From Noviherbaspirillum humi (GTDB taxonomy: Bacteria; Pseudomonadota; Gammaproteobacteria; Burkholderiales; Burkholderiaceae_D), in NCBI RefSeq assembly GCF_900188095.1, contig NZ_FZOT01000015.1:62001-126000 (forward strand): a DNA stretch of 64,000 bases, given 5' to 3'. The position numbers were made by a program, and so were the translations under genes. Below are positions 9,647-17,843 of this stretch, piece by piece (position 1 is the stretch's first letter; each line of letters starts with the position of its first letter). The notes beneath the pieces are model-generated. The model did not search any database, was not told where the DNA came from, and saw nothing but the letters and a program-made list of their open reading frames with translations.

Positions 9647-10794
9647 AAAATATCAGAAACCAGTTGTGCCGATGGACCGCCGGCGTGTTGATGGCAGTAA
9701 TGGCATCGACGTCGCAAGCTCAGGGCGCCTTGGATTTTTTACAGAAGCTCAAGGAAAAAGCCGATCAGGTGACCAATCAGGTCAACAATATCCCGCTTTC
9801 TCCATCACAAGGCAGCAACCCAGGCATTCCGCAAACAAGCACGTCAGCGACTAGCGCTTTTCCTGCGCCTTACACCGGCTACAAGGGCGATATTCCGCCG
9901 CCGCCGCGAAGGACTGTGTGGAACAAGGAAACCAATACCATCCTGTTTTCCAAAAAACCCATCAAGGTCGGGAAGGAAGACAAGGCGGCCATCACCAACC
10001 AGTTCGAGGCCGGTGATCAGATCAGCGCCATGGCTTATCTGAAGGACAATCTGAAGTCATCAAGACTGGTCAATCAATTCAAGGTGTACATCTACGATGC
10101 CGAGGACGCGAACAGATACTATTCGGCCAACTTTACCCGCGAAAGAAACAACGACCTCCTGGAAAAACGGGATGACGGTTCCGATCCCGGGGTGGACAGG
10201 CACTTCGAATTCGACATTTTCGCCGATGCCAAGACCGCGCTTCAGCCGCAGCTGACTTTCACCCTAATGGAGGCCATGAACCGGTTCCTGACGAACCGGG
10301 ATCGGGACGAGAAGGACTGGTACCGCACCCATGTTCTGGAAGTCGAGCTTCAAATGAACTATGAACCCGTTGCGTCAGGCATTCTTTACTACAAGATCAC
10401 GCCTGAAAACGTGGGCAAGTTCAAGGCGATGTACCAGACCCATGTCAATGCCGGTCTCAAGGACGAAAGGCTTCCTGATGCCAGCCACAAGGATCCGGCA
10501 TTGGAGGCAAAGATCAAGGCCGTGATGACGGCGCGCGGGAACGATGTTCGCAAGGTGGCGCTGTCGCGCGGCGACTGGGAAATCGTCCGCAACAAGCTGA
10601 CGGGAATAGTCACCCACCGTCTGATCACGGCCTATGTCGTCTCGAAGGAAAAGAAATCGAGCAATCCCGATGAATGCTATTACAACGAACTTCGCTTCCG
10701 GGAAGATTATGTGGGAAGCGGCTTCACCGGAAAACTGCAATTGGATGGGGCAGGTCTCATGCAGACCAAGATCTTGTGCAGCAATGTGAAATAG
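9643..10794 (+). CDS. Exported protein of unknown function
   Basis: 383 residues, family not recognised. The N-terminus is a Sec signal peptide (basic start, hydrophobic WTAGVLMAVMAS, cleavage after SQA near residue 26). It is followed by a short helical stretch (FLQKLKEKADQVTNQVNN) and a Ser/Pro/Thr linker to ~residue 90. The rest is a charged globular domain with many Tyr/Phe and two Cys near the end (DECYYNEL and KILCSN), perhaps a disulphide in the periplasm. GC content is slightly lower than in neighbours. It begins inside the stop of the remnant frame upstream. Confidence 0.75.
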   Translation: MKNIRNQLCRWTAGVLMAVMASTSQAQGALDFLQKLKEKADQVTNQVNNIPLSPSQGSNPGIPQTSTSATSAFPAPYTGYKGDIPPPPRRTVWNKETNTILFSKKPIKVGKEDKAAITNQFEAGDQISAMAYLKDNLKSSRLVNQFKVYIYDAEDANRYYSANFTRERNNDLLEKRDDGSDPGVDRHFEFDIFADAKTALQPQLTFTLMEAMNRFLTNRDRDEKDWYRTHVLEVELQMNYEPVASGILYYKITPENVGKFKAMYQTHVNAGLKDERLPDASHKDPALEAKIKAVMTARGNDVRKVALSRGDWEIVRNKLTGIVTHRLITAYVVSKEKKSSNPDECYYNELRFREDYVGSGFTGKLQLDGAGLMQTKILCSNVK

Positions 10795-10929
10795 ATCCGT
10801 CCGACAATCGACGTTTCATACGACGCGGCCTTCGGCTAGCAACGGGAAGGCCACGTGTCTTTTTGCAGGCAACTCCTCGACACACGGATGCGCTGGTTCA
10901 TTGTCGTTCGATGAATTGGCACGTCTTGC

Positions 10930-11958
10930 TCAAACCGCCCGCAATTCCTCCAGCGGCCACCGCGGCCTGACATTGAAGCCGTAGTCCTTGGTCGCCGCCT
11001 GCGGGTCGCGCTGCAGGCGCATGGCGCCGGCGAAGGCGATCATCGCGCCGTTGTCGGTGCAGAATTCCAGTTCCGGGTAATACACGTCGAAGCGGCGCTT
11101 GCGAGCGGCCTCGTTCAGCGCCTCGCGAAGCTGGCGGTTGGCGCCGACGCCGCCGGCGATCACCAGCCGCTTCAGCCCGGTTTCCTTCAGGGCCGTCAGG
11201 CATTTCGCCACCAGCACGTCCACGATGGCGTCGACGAAGGCGCGGGCGATGTTGGCCTTGTCCTGTTCGCAGATGTTGGTGGTCTGGTTCTTCACCAGGG
11301 TCAGCACCGCCGTCTTCAAGCCGGAAAAGCTGAAATTCAGGTCCTTGGAGTGCAGCATCGGCCGCGGCAGCTTGAAGGCGCCGGGATCGCCGAATTCCGC
11401 CAGACGGGAAATAGCCGGTCCGCCCGGATAGCCCAGGCCGAGCAGCTTGGCCGACTTGTCGAAGGCTTCGCCGGCGGCATCGTCCAGGGTTTCGCCCAGC
11501 AATGCATAACTGCCAACGCCGTCCACCCGCATCAGCTGGGTATGGCCGCCCGAGATCAGCAGGGCGACGAAGGGAAACTCCGGCGGCGTGCGCGACAGCA
11601 GCGGCGACAGCAGATGGCCTTCGAGGTGATGCACGCCGAGCACCGGCCGGTCCAGCGCCAGGCCGAGGCCGCAGGCAATGGAAGCGCCGACCAGCAGCGC
11701 GCCAGCCAGGCCAGGACCCTGAGTATAGGCGATGGCGTCGATGTCGCCGCGGCTGATGCCTGCCTGCGTCAGCACCTGGTTGAGCAGCGGAATGGCGCGC
11801 CGGATGTGGTCGCGCGACGCCAGCTCGGGCACTACGCCGCCGTATTCTTCATGCATCGCCACCTGGGAGTGGAGCGCATGCGCCAGCAGGCCGCGCTCGC
11901 TGTCATGCAAGGCGAGGCCGGTTTCGTCGCAGGAGGATTCGACGCCGAGGACAATCAT
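10930..11958 (-). CDS. tsaD: tRNA N6-threonylcarbamoyladenosine synthase subunit TsaD
   Basis: 342 residues from ATG 11958 ([14 protein letters not shown]); in-frame codons upstream to 12039 are not conserved. Kae1/TsaD/Qri7 family: the metal-binding pair H111/H115 in HHLEGH, SGGHTQL, and the nucleotide loop [10 protein letters not shown]. It transfers the threonylcarbamoyl group to A37 of tRNA, working with TsaE (2868-3380) and with TsaB, which is not in this window. Divergent from nasT with ~100 bp between. Confidence 0.97.
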   Translation of the reverse strand: MIVLGVESSCDETGLALHDSERGLLAHALHSQVAMHEEYGGVVPELASRDHIRRAIPLLNQVLTQAGISRGDIDAIAYTQGPGLAGALLVGASIACGLGLALDRPVLGVHHLEGHLLSPLLSRTPPEFPFVALLISGGHTQLMRVDGVGSYALLGETLDDAAGEAFDKSAKLLGLGYPGGPAISRLAEFGDPGAFKLPRPMLHSKDLNFSFSGLKTAVLTLVKNQTTNICEQDKANIARAFVDAIVDVLVAKCLTALKETGLKRLVIAGGVGANRQLREALNEAARKRRFDVYYPELEFCTDNGAMIAFAGAMRLQRDPQAATKDYGFNVRPRWPLEELRAV

Positions 11959-12060
11959 GGAAAAACCGACAAGGGATGCGTTGAACGGGCAGGCGCCGGA
12001 CAGCGGCCTGGAGATGGCAAGCTTCTTGCACACCGTCATTGTAAAGGAAACCTACCTGCC

Positions 12061-12684
12061 ATGACGGACCACACTTCTCTCAAGATCATTGTCATCAACT
12101 CCGTCGTCGCTCCGCGCGACGCCGACCAGGCGGCCCTGGAGCAGGCCGAGCGCGCCCGCGCCCTGCGCATCGGCCTGCTGGAAGCCGGCTACAACATCAT
12201 GGCGGTGTTCCCGCCCGAAGCCGACCTCGAAAAGCACATCACCGACCTCCAGCCCGACCTGATCATCGTCGACGAGCAGTCCGATGCCGCGTTGAAGCGG
12301 GTGGTGGCCGCCACCGCCGAAGCGCGCCGGCCCATCGTCTGCTTCACCGAGGATGACGACAGGCAGAAGATGCATGCGGCCATCGAAGCCGGCGTCTCGG
12401 CCTATGTGGTCGCGGGACTGTCCGCCGAGCGGGTCAAGGCGGTGCTCGACGTGGCCATGGCCCGCTTCGAGGTGGAGCAGAAGCTGCGCGAGGAGTTGAA
12501 CGAGACCCGCCTCAAGCTGGCCGAGCGCAAGGTGATCGAGCGCGCCAAGGGCTTGCTCATGGAAAGGCACCGCTGCTCCGAGGACGAGGCTTACCGCAAG
12601 CTGCGGCGGCTGGCGATGGACAAGAACCTGCGGCTGTCCGACGTGGCGCAGCGCATGCTGGATGTGGCCGATTTGCTCATTTGA
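12061..12684 (+). CDS. nasT: ANTAR-domain response regulator NasT (transcription antiterminator)
   Basis: 207 residues. A receiver-like domain (residues ~8-125) opens LKIIVINSVVAPRDADQAA and keeps a DLIIVDEQ strand, but the acidic cluster is not the classic phosphorylation set. A coiled coil (FEVEQKLREELNETRLKLAERK) then leads into an ANTAR RNA-binding domain, ERAKGLLMERHRCSEDEAYRKLRRLA. ANTAR dimers bind pairs of hexaloop hairpins and block terminators; such a leader lies directly downstream. In other bacteria NasT is held inactive by the nitrate/nitrite sensor NasS. No nasS is seen here. Confidence 0.93.
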   Translation: MTDHTSLKIIVINSVVAPRDADQAALEQAERARALRIGLLEAGYNIMAVFPPEADLEKHITDLQPDLIIVDEQSDAALKRVVAATAEARRPIVCFTEDDDRQKMHAAIEAGVSAYVVAGLSAERVKAVLDVAMARFEVEQKLREELNETRLKLAERKVIERAKGLLMERHRCSEDEAYRKLRRLAMDKNLRLSDVAQRMLDVADLLI

Positions 12685-12704
12685 GCGCCCTGTTTTAAGG
12701 CGGC

Positions 12705-12719
12705 GCACAACAACAGTGC
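12705..12719. promoter_or_regulatory. NtrC-type enhancer site upstream of nasF
   Basis: GCAC-AACAACA-GTGC, exactly the GCAC-N7-GTGC dyad of NtrC sites, ~60 bp before the -24 element. A second unrelated palindrome, CCGGA-ATAC-TCCGG, lies at 12730-12743. Confidence 0.65.
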
Positions 12720-12771
12720 GCGCAACGTGCCGGAATACTCCGGAAACCGCCTCAAGTGATCTGAATCAAGC

Positions 12772-12787
12772 TGGCACATGACTTGCA
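12772..12787 (+). promoter_or_regulatory. Sigma-54 (-24/-12) promoter of nasFED
   Basis: TGGCAC-ATGAC-TTGCA, a full match to the RpoN consensus TGGCAC-N5-TTGCW. Transcription should start near 12799, so the message begins just ahead of the ANTAR leader hairpins. Confidence 0.88.
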
Positions 12788-12825
12788 CTTAAGGGGATGT
12801 GCCAAAGGCGGCGCAGCAATCAATC

Positions 12826-12873
12826 GATGGTTCGGCCAATGACGGCCGGATCGTTTGGACAAAGGCGTCCGAG
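12826..12873 (+). ncRNA. ANTAR dual-hexaloop antitermination RNA element
   Basis: Two hairpins with six-base loops. P1: GATGGTTCGGCC (12826-12837) pairs with 12844-12855 around loop AATGAC. P2: TTTGGAC (12854-12860) pairs with GTCCGAG (12867-12873) around loop AAAGGC. Both loops have A at position 1 and G at position 4, the bases ANTAR proteins recognise. P2 uses the same bases as the left arm of the downstream terminator (12861-12871), so P2 and the terminator exclude each other. Bound NasT would favour P2 and let RNA polymerase reach nasF. Confidence 0.85.
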
Positions 12874-12913
12874 TCAGGCGAGCAAGCTCGTCTGGCCGGA
12901 CGCCTTTCTTTTT
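12861..12913 (+). terminator. Leader terminator of nasF (regulated)
   Basis: Stem AAAGGCGTCCG (12861-12871) with CGGACGCCTTT (12897-12907), an inner CGAGC-AA-GCTCG hairpin, and a CTTTTT tract. It ends 30 bp before the nasF ATG and overlaps hexaloop hairpin P2. Confidence 0.9.
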
Positions 12914-12942
12914 GCCCATAACGACAAACGCATGAGGACATC

Positions 12943-14193
12943 ATGACAGGGAAGGACAGGAAAATGGATGTGACCCGCCGCACCATGCTCAAGACCGGCG
13001 CCGCGATGACCGCCGGCGCCCTCGGCGGACTGGCCACGCAAGGCGCATGGGCCGCCGGCTCCGACAAGCCGGAAAAAGAAGAGGTCAAGGTCGGTTTCAT
13101 CCCGCTCACCGATTGCGCGTCGGTAGTGATGGCGTCGGTGCTCGGCATCGACAAGAAATACGGCATCAAGATCGTGCCGACCAAGGAGGCTTCCTGGGCC
13201 GGCGTGCGCGACAAGCTGGTCAATGGCGAGCTGGATGCGGCACATGTGCTGTACGGCCTGATCTACGGGGTGCATCTCGGCGTCAGCGGTCCGAAGAAGG
13301 ACATGGCGATGCTCATGACCCTCAACAACAATGGCCAGGCGATCACCCTGTCGAAGAAGCTGGCCGACAAGGGCGCGGTCGACGGCCCGTCGCTGGCGAA
13401 GCTGATGCAGAGCGACAAGCGCGAATACGTGTTCGCCCAGACTTTCCCCACCGGCACCCACGCGATGTGGCTGTACTACTGGCTGGCCAGCTACGGCATC
13501 AATCCGATGAAGGATGCCAAGATCATCACCGTGCCGCCGCCGCAGATGGTGGCCAACATGCGGGTCGGGAACATGGACGGCTACTGCGTAGGCGAGCCCT
13601 GGGGCCACCGCGCCATCGCCGACGGCATCGGCATCACCGGCGTCACCACCCAGGACATCTGGCGCGATCATCCGGAAAAGGTCCTCGGCACCACCGCCGA
13701 CTTCGTGAAGAAGTACCCCAACACCGCGCGCGCCCTGACCGCCGCCGTGCTCGAAGCCGGCAAGTGGATCGATGCCTCGCTGTCGAACAAGAACAAGATG
13801 GCCGAGACGATCGCCGACAAGTCCTACGTCAACACCTCGGTCGACGTCATCAACCAGCGCATCCTCGGCCGCTATCAGAACGGCCTGGGCAAGACCTGGG
13901 ACGATCCGAACTACATGAAGTTCTACAACGACGGCGCGGTGAATTTCCCGTACCTGTCCGACGGCATGTGGTTCCTGACCCAGCACAAGCGCTGGGGCCT
14001 GCTGAAGGACGACGTCGATTACCTCGGCGTGGCCAAGGCCATCAACCAGATCGACCTGTACAAGGATGCCGCCGCCATGGCGAAGGTGAGCGTTCCCAAG
14101 GACGCAATGCGAACCTCGAAGCTGATCGACGGCGCGACCTGGGACGGCAAGAACCCGCAGGCCTATGCTGCGTCCTTCAAGATCAAAGCCTAA
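12943..14193 (+). CDS. nasF: Nitrate ABC transporter substrate-binding protein (NasF/NrtA)
   Basis: 416 residues. Twin-arginine signal near the start (TRRTMLKTGAAMTAGALGG), cleaved around GAWAA, so Tat export to the periplasm is likely. The mature part is a CmpA/NrtA-type binding protein: VKVGFIPLTDCASVVMASVLG, DAAHVLYGLIYGV, GEPWGHRAI. It captures nitrate and/or nitrite for NasE/NasD. ATG 12943 follows AGGA; an ATG at 12964 with AAGGA upstream is also possible and would leave the Arg pair seven residues from the start. First gene of the NtrC/sigma-54/NasT-controlled operon. Confidence 0.93.
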   Translation: MTGKDRKMDVTRRTMLKTGAAMTAGALGGLATQGAWAAGSDKPEKEEVKVGFIPLTDCASVVMASVLGIDKKYGIKIVPTKEASWAGVRDKLVNGELDAAHVLYGLIYGVHLGVSGPKKDMAMLMTLNNNGQAITLSKKLADKGAVDGPSLAKLMQSDKREYVFAQTFPTGTHAMWLYYWLASYGINPMKDAKIITVPPPQMVANMRVGNMDGYCVGEPWGHRAIADGIGITGVTTQDIWRDHPEKVLGTTADFVKKYPNTARALTAAVLEAGKWIDASLSNKNKMAETIADKSYVNTSVDVINQRILGRYQNGLGKTWDDPNYMKFYNDGAVNFPYLSDGMWFLTQHKRWGLLKDDVDYLGVAKAINQIDLYKDAAAMAKVSVPKDAMRTSKLIDGATWDGKNPQAYAASFKIKA

Positions 14194-14209
14194 TTTTTCC
14201 GGAGTCAAC

Positions 14210-15142
14210 ATGAGCGCAGTCATGGACAAGATCGTCACCCAGCCGGTGGAGCCGGCATCGGAATCGCCGCCGGCGGCCGGCGAAAAGAAGGCCCTTGCGC
14301 CGGAAATGCGGCGCCGCATCGCGGTCGGCGCCGAACCAACGCGCTCCGGCGCGCGCAAGGCGGCGCAGCGCCAGTTCCTGCTGGCGGTGCTGGCGCCGGT
14401 GATCGGCGTGGCGGTGCTAGTGCTGCTGTGGCAGCTGGTGGCCATGGGCAATTCCGGCTTCCCGACGCCTTTCGCCACGCTGCAGGAAGCGATCAATGTA
14501 TTCTCCGATCCCTTCTATCAGAAAGGTCCGAACGATCAGGGCATAGGCTGGAACCTGTGGTCTTCCCTTAAGCGCGTCGGCATGGGTTTCGGGCTCGCCG
14601 CCGCCGTCGGCATTCCGCTCGGCTTCATGATCGGCCGCTTCCGCTTCCTGTCGGCGATGTTCGGCCCGATCATCAGCCTGCTCAAGCCGGTGTCGCCCCT
14701 GGCCTGGCTGCCGATCGGCCTGCTGGTGTTCAAGGCCGCCAATCCGGCGGCGATCTGGGCCATCTTCATCTGCTCCATCTGGCCGATGATCATCAACACC
14801 GCCGTCGGCGTGCAGCGTGTGCCGCAGGATTACCTGAACGTGGCGCGCGTGCTGAACCTGTCGGAGTGGAAGATCCTGACCAAGATCCTGTTCCCTTCGG
14901 TGCTGCCCTACATGCTGACCGGCGTGCGCCTGGCCATCGGCACCGCCTGGCTGGTCATCGTCGCGGCCGAAATGCTGACCGGCGGCGTCGGCATCGGCTT
15001 CTGGGTCTGGGACGAATGGAACAATCTGAACGTGCCGCACATCATCATCGCCATCGTCGTCATCGGCATGGTCGGCCTGCTGCTGGAACAGGCGCTGGTC
15101 GCCCTGGCCAAGGCCTTCACCTACGAAGACGTGCGCAGCTAA
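14210..15142 (+). CDS. nasE: Nitrate ABC transporter permease (NasE/NrtB)
   Basis: 310 residues from ATG 14210, preceded by GGAGTCAAC. A ~50-residue polar N-terminal tail rich in Pro/Glu/Arg precedes a BPD_transp_1 permease with about six membrane segments. The coupling loop appears as IMPLCITLY conserved permease sequence [20 protein letters not shown], with the Ala/Leu contacts for the ATPase. Ends near [18 protein letters not shown], typical of NrtB. The 16-bp gap to nasF and 37 bp to nasD show one operon. Confidence 0.94.
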   Translation: MSAVMDKIVTQPVEPASESPPAAGEKKALAPEMRRRIAVGAEPTRSGARKAAQRQFLLAVLAPVIGVAVLVLLWQLVAMGNSGFPTPFATLQEAINVFSDPFYQKGPNDQGIGWNLWSSLKRVGMGFGLAAAVGIPLGFMIGRFRFLSAMFGPIISLLKPVSPLAWLPIGLLVFKAANPAAIWAIFICSIWPMIINTAVGVQRVPQDYLNVARVLNLSEWKILTKILFPSVLPYMLTGVRLAIGTAWLVIVAAEMLTGGVGIGFWVWDEWNNLNVPHIIIAIVVIGMVGLLLEQALVALAKAFTYEDVRS

Positions 15143-15179
15143 TTCATCTCGCCGGCCCAGGCCGGCATCGGGAGCCAAC

Positions 15180-15995
15180 ATGGACAACGACAGCAAATTC
15201 ATCGACGTGCAACACGTGGAAATGGTGTTCAACACCAGGAAGGGCAGCTTTCATGCGCTGCGCGACATCAATCTCTCGGTGAAGAAAGGCGAATTCATCA
15301 GCCTGATCGGCCACTCGGGCTGTGGCAAGTCGACGCTGCTGAATCTGATCGCCGGGCTCAACCGCGCCACCGAAGGCGCGCTGCTGTGCGCCAACCGCGA
15401 AATCGCCGGCCCGGCGCCGGAGCGGGCGGTGGTGTTCCAGAACCATTCGCTGCTGCCCTGGCTGACCTGTTTCGAGAATGTCTACCTGGCGGTGGAACGG
15501 GTGTTCGGCGCCAGCGAGAACAAGACCCAGCTCAAGGCGCGCGCCAGGGCGGCGCTGGCGCTGGTCGGCCTGACGGCGGCGGAACAGAAGCGGCCGAACG
15601 AGATCTCGGGCGGCATGAAGCAGCGCGTCGGCATCGCCCGCGCGCTGTCGATGGAGCCGAAGGTGCTGCTGATGGACGAACCCTTCGGCGCGCTCGACGC
15701 GCTCACCCGGGCGCATCTGCAGGACGAGCTGCTGAAGATCGTCGCCAAGACCCACTCCACCGTCGTCATGGTGACGCACGACGTGGACGAGGCGGTGCTG
15801 CTGTCGGACCGCATCGTGATGATGACCAACGGTCCGGCGGCAACCATCGGCGACATCGTCAATGTGCGCCTGGCGCGCCCGCGCGACCGCGTCGCGCTGG
15901 CCCAGGACCCGCTGTACATCGAATACCGCACCGCGGTGTTGGAGTTCCTTTATCACCGCCAAGCGCATCCGGCGGTGCAAAAAGAAGCGGCTTGA
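15180..15995 (+). CDS. nasD: Nitrate ABC transporter ATP-binding protein (NasD/NrtD)
   Basis: 271 residues. Walker [10 protein letters not shown] (~residue 44), Q-loop [13 protein letters not shown], signature [15 protein letters not shown], Walker [13 protein letters not shown] and the switch His in MVTHDVDEA. Single nucleotide-binding domain; there is no C-terminal NrtA-like sensor domain such as NrtC carries. Energises uptake through NasE. Last gene of the nasFED transcript, followed by a large hairpin. Confidence 0.94.
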   Translation: MDNDSKFIDVQHVEMVFNTRKGSFHALRDINLSVKKGEFISLIGHSGCGKSTLLNLIAGLNRATEGALLCANREIAGPAPERAVVFQNHSLLPWLTCFENVYLAVERVFGASENKTQLKARARAALALVGLTAAEQKRPNEISGGMKQRVGIARALSMEPKVLLMDEPFGALDALTRAHLQDELLKIVAKTHSTVVMVTHDVDEAVLLSDRIVMMTNGPAATIGDIVNVRLARPRDRVALAQDPLYIEYRTAVLEFLYHRQAHPAVQKEAA

Positions 15996-16004
15996 TTCTG
16001 GTTT

Positions 16005-16046
16005 GAGAAAGCGCCGCGTCCGGCATGTCCGGCGCGGCGTTTTCTC
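16005..16046. terminator. Hairpin terminator between nasD and the PP2C-kinase gene
   Basis: A ~18-bp stem with minor mismatches: GAGAAAGCGCCGCG and CCGG pair with CCGG and CGCGGCGTTTTCTC around a short CATGT loop. The T-run lies within the 3' arm on the plus strand. Probably serves both convergent messages. Confidence 0.7.
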
Positions 16047-16055
16047 CTGTCGGAT

Positions 16056-17771
16056 TTACCGCACCACGATCAGGTAGAGCAGCAGCAAATTGAGCACGAT
16101 GGACATTGACGCCACCGCCCGCCACAGCATGGCCGGATCGCGCTTGGCCAGCGGCATGCCCGCCGTCCGGCGCGGCGTCGGGTTGCTGGCGCCCCGCTCC
16201 AGCGCCAGCTCGAACTCCTCGGCGGTCTCGTAGCGGTCCTGCGGATCGCGCGCCACCGCCTTCATCAGCACGTTTTCCAGCCACAGCGGGATGTCGGGCC
16301 GGTAGCGGCTCGGCGGCACCGGGTTGCCGAATTTCGGGCGCTGGAAGGGCTCGATCTCGCCGTAGGGATAGTGCCGGGTCAGCACCAGGTAGAGCGTCAC
16401 GCCGGCCGCATACAGGTCGGTACGCCGCGATGGCGGCTCGCCGTTGAACTGCTCCGGCGCGAGGAAGGACGGCGTGCCGGCCTGCGGCGCGTCCACCGCG
16501 TCCTCCTGTTCCAGACCGCTCTGGGCCACGCCGAAATCCAGCACCCGCAATTCGCCGTCTGCGCCGAGATGCACGTTGGCCGGCTTGATGTCCCGGTGCA
16601 GGATGCTGCGCCGGTGCAGCGCGCCGATGGCACGGATCAGTCGGGTGCCGATGGCGATGGCTTCCGGCGCGGTGAAATGCAGGCCGGCATCCAGCCTTTG
16701 CTGCAGGGTGTCGCCTTCGTGCCAGGTGGTCAGGTAGTACAGCCAGTTGCGGTCTTCGGCAGCAATCACCTGCGGAAAGAAGCGCGCCACCACGCGCTTG
16801 GCCAGCCACTCCTCGTGGGCGAAGGCGGAACGTTCGGCCGGATCGTCGGCGCGGTCGGGATGCAGGGTCTTGAGCACCAGCTTGCGGCCGGAATGGCGGT
16901 CGACTACTCGATAGAGCAGGGTGGCCTGGGAGGCATGGATGGCTTCCTCCACTTCCAGATGATCGATGAGCTGGCCGGGTTTCAGCTTCGGCGGCACCGG
17001 CAGCCGGCGCGAGCCGGAAACCGCGTCGCGCAGGTTTTCGTCCGGCAGCGTGGCTACGCGCAGCACCAGCGCGCTGCAATTGTCCTTGGTGCCGGCGCGC
17101 ACCGCATTTTCCACCAGCGCCGTACCGACGGCGCTGGCATCGGCGTCTCCGCCGAGCAGGTGGCTCAGGTGATGGCACAGGTCATACTCCGACATCGTGG
17201 CCCAGACGCCGTCGGTGGCGAGCAGGAACACATCGCCTTCCTGCAGCGGGCCCATGCCATGGTCGATGGCAAGCCGGCTGTCGAGCCCGACGGCGCGGGT
17301 CAGCACATGCTGCATTTCCGGACGGTCCCAGACGTGGTCGGTGGTCAGTCGCGACAGGCGTCCGTCGCGCAGCAGGTAGAGGCGGCTGTCGCCGACATGG
17401 GCGAAATAATAGAAGCGGCCGCGCAGCACCACGCTGGTGAGGGTGGTGGCCATGCCAGCCAGCTCCCGGCGCGAGCTTCCCTGTTTCTGCACCCAGCTGT
17501 TGATGGCCTTGATCACCTTGTCCAGCGCCTGGGTCACCGGCCAGGTTTCCGGGGTGGCGTAATAGTCGGCCAGCAATCCTCGCACCGTGTACTCCGACGC
17601 CTGGCGACCGCCTTCGCTGCCCGAGACGCCGTCGGCCACGGCGGCGATCAAGCCCTTGGAGGACAGTTCCGGCTCCGCCGGCGTGACCATGCCGACGAAA
17701 TCCTCATTGCGTTCGCGCGGGCCGGCATGGGTGGCATAGCCGGCATCGATGATCAGGGGCATGGGCGGCAA
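16056..17771 (-). CDS. PP2C-type phosphatase fused to a Ser/Thr protein kinase, membrane-anchored
   Basis: 571 residues. The N-terminal PP2C phosphatase (1-240) keeps the metal motifs RNEDF (21), VADGVSG (46-51), GDSR (127) and TDGVW. The kinase (~265-535) has the ATP Lys301 (LVLKTLHP), catalytic HRDIKPANV (392) and DFG (412), and the APEQ activation segment. The usual GxGxxG loop is replaced by EEAIHASQATLLYRV. One membrane helix at the C-terminus (IVLNLLLLYLIVV) anchors it with both domains cytoplasmic. Opposing activities on one chain suggest a phospho-switch. Flanked by nasFED and narK, so a role in nitrate uptake is plausible but unproven. Confidence 0.9.
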   Translation of the reverse strand: MPPMPLIIDAGYATHAGPRERNEDFVGMVTPAEPELSSKGLIAAVADGVSGSEGGRQASEYTVRGLLADYYATPETWPVTQALDKVIKAINSWVQKQGSSRRELAGMATTLTSVVLRGRFYYFAHVGDSRLYLLRDGRLSRLTTDHVWDRPEMQHVLTRAVGLDSRLAIDHGMGPLQEGDVFLLATDGVWATMSEYDLCHHLSHLLGGDADASAVGTALVENAVRAGTKDNCSALVLRVATLPDENLRDAVSGSRRLPVPPKLKPGQLIDHLEVEEAIHASQATLLYRVVDRHSGRKLVLKTLHPDRADDPAERSAFAHEEWLAKRVVARFFPQVIAAEDRNWLYYLTTWHEGDTLQQRLDAGLHFTAPEAIAIGTRLIRAIGALHRRSILHRDIKPANVHLGADGELRVLDFGVAQSGLEQEDAVDAPQAGTPSFLAPEQFNGEPPSRRTDLYAAGVTLYLVLTRHYPYGEIEPFQRPKFGNPVPPSRYRPDIPLWLENVLMKAVARDPQDRYETAEEFELALERGASNPTPRRTAGMPLAKRDPAMLWRAVASMSIVLNLLLLYLIVVR

Positions 17772-17781
17772 TCGAGAGACG

Positions 17782-17810
17782 AAAAAAGGGGCGAACCCGG
17801 TTCGCCCCTT
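17782..17810 (-). terminator. Terminator between narK and the PP2C-kinase gene
   Basis: An 11-bp stem AAGGGGCGAAC/GTTCGCCCCTT with a CCG loop. Read on the minus strand it is followed by TTTTTTCG. It sits between two genes on the same strand, so the kinase gene either depends on read-through or has its own promoter. Confidence 0.82.
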
Positions 17811-17843
17811 GATGATGAAACATTAAGGATGCGGATTCAATGA

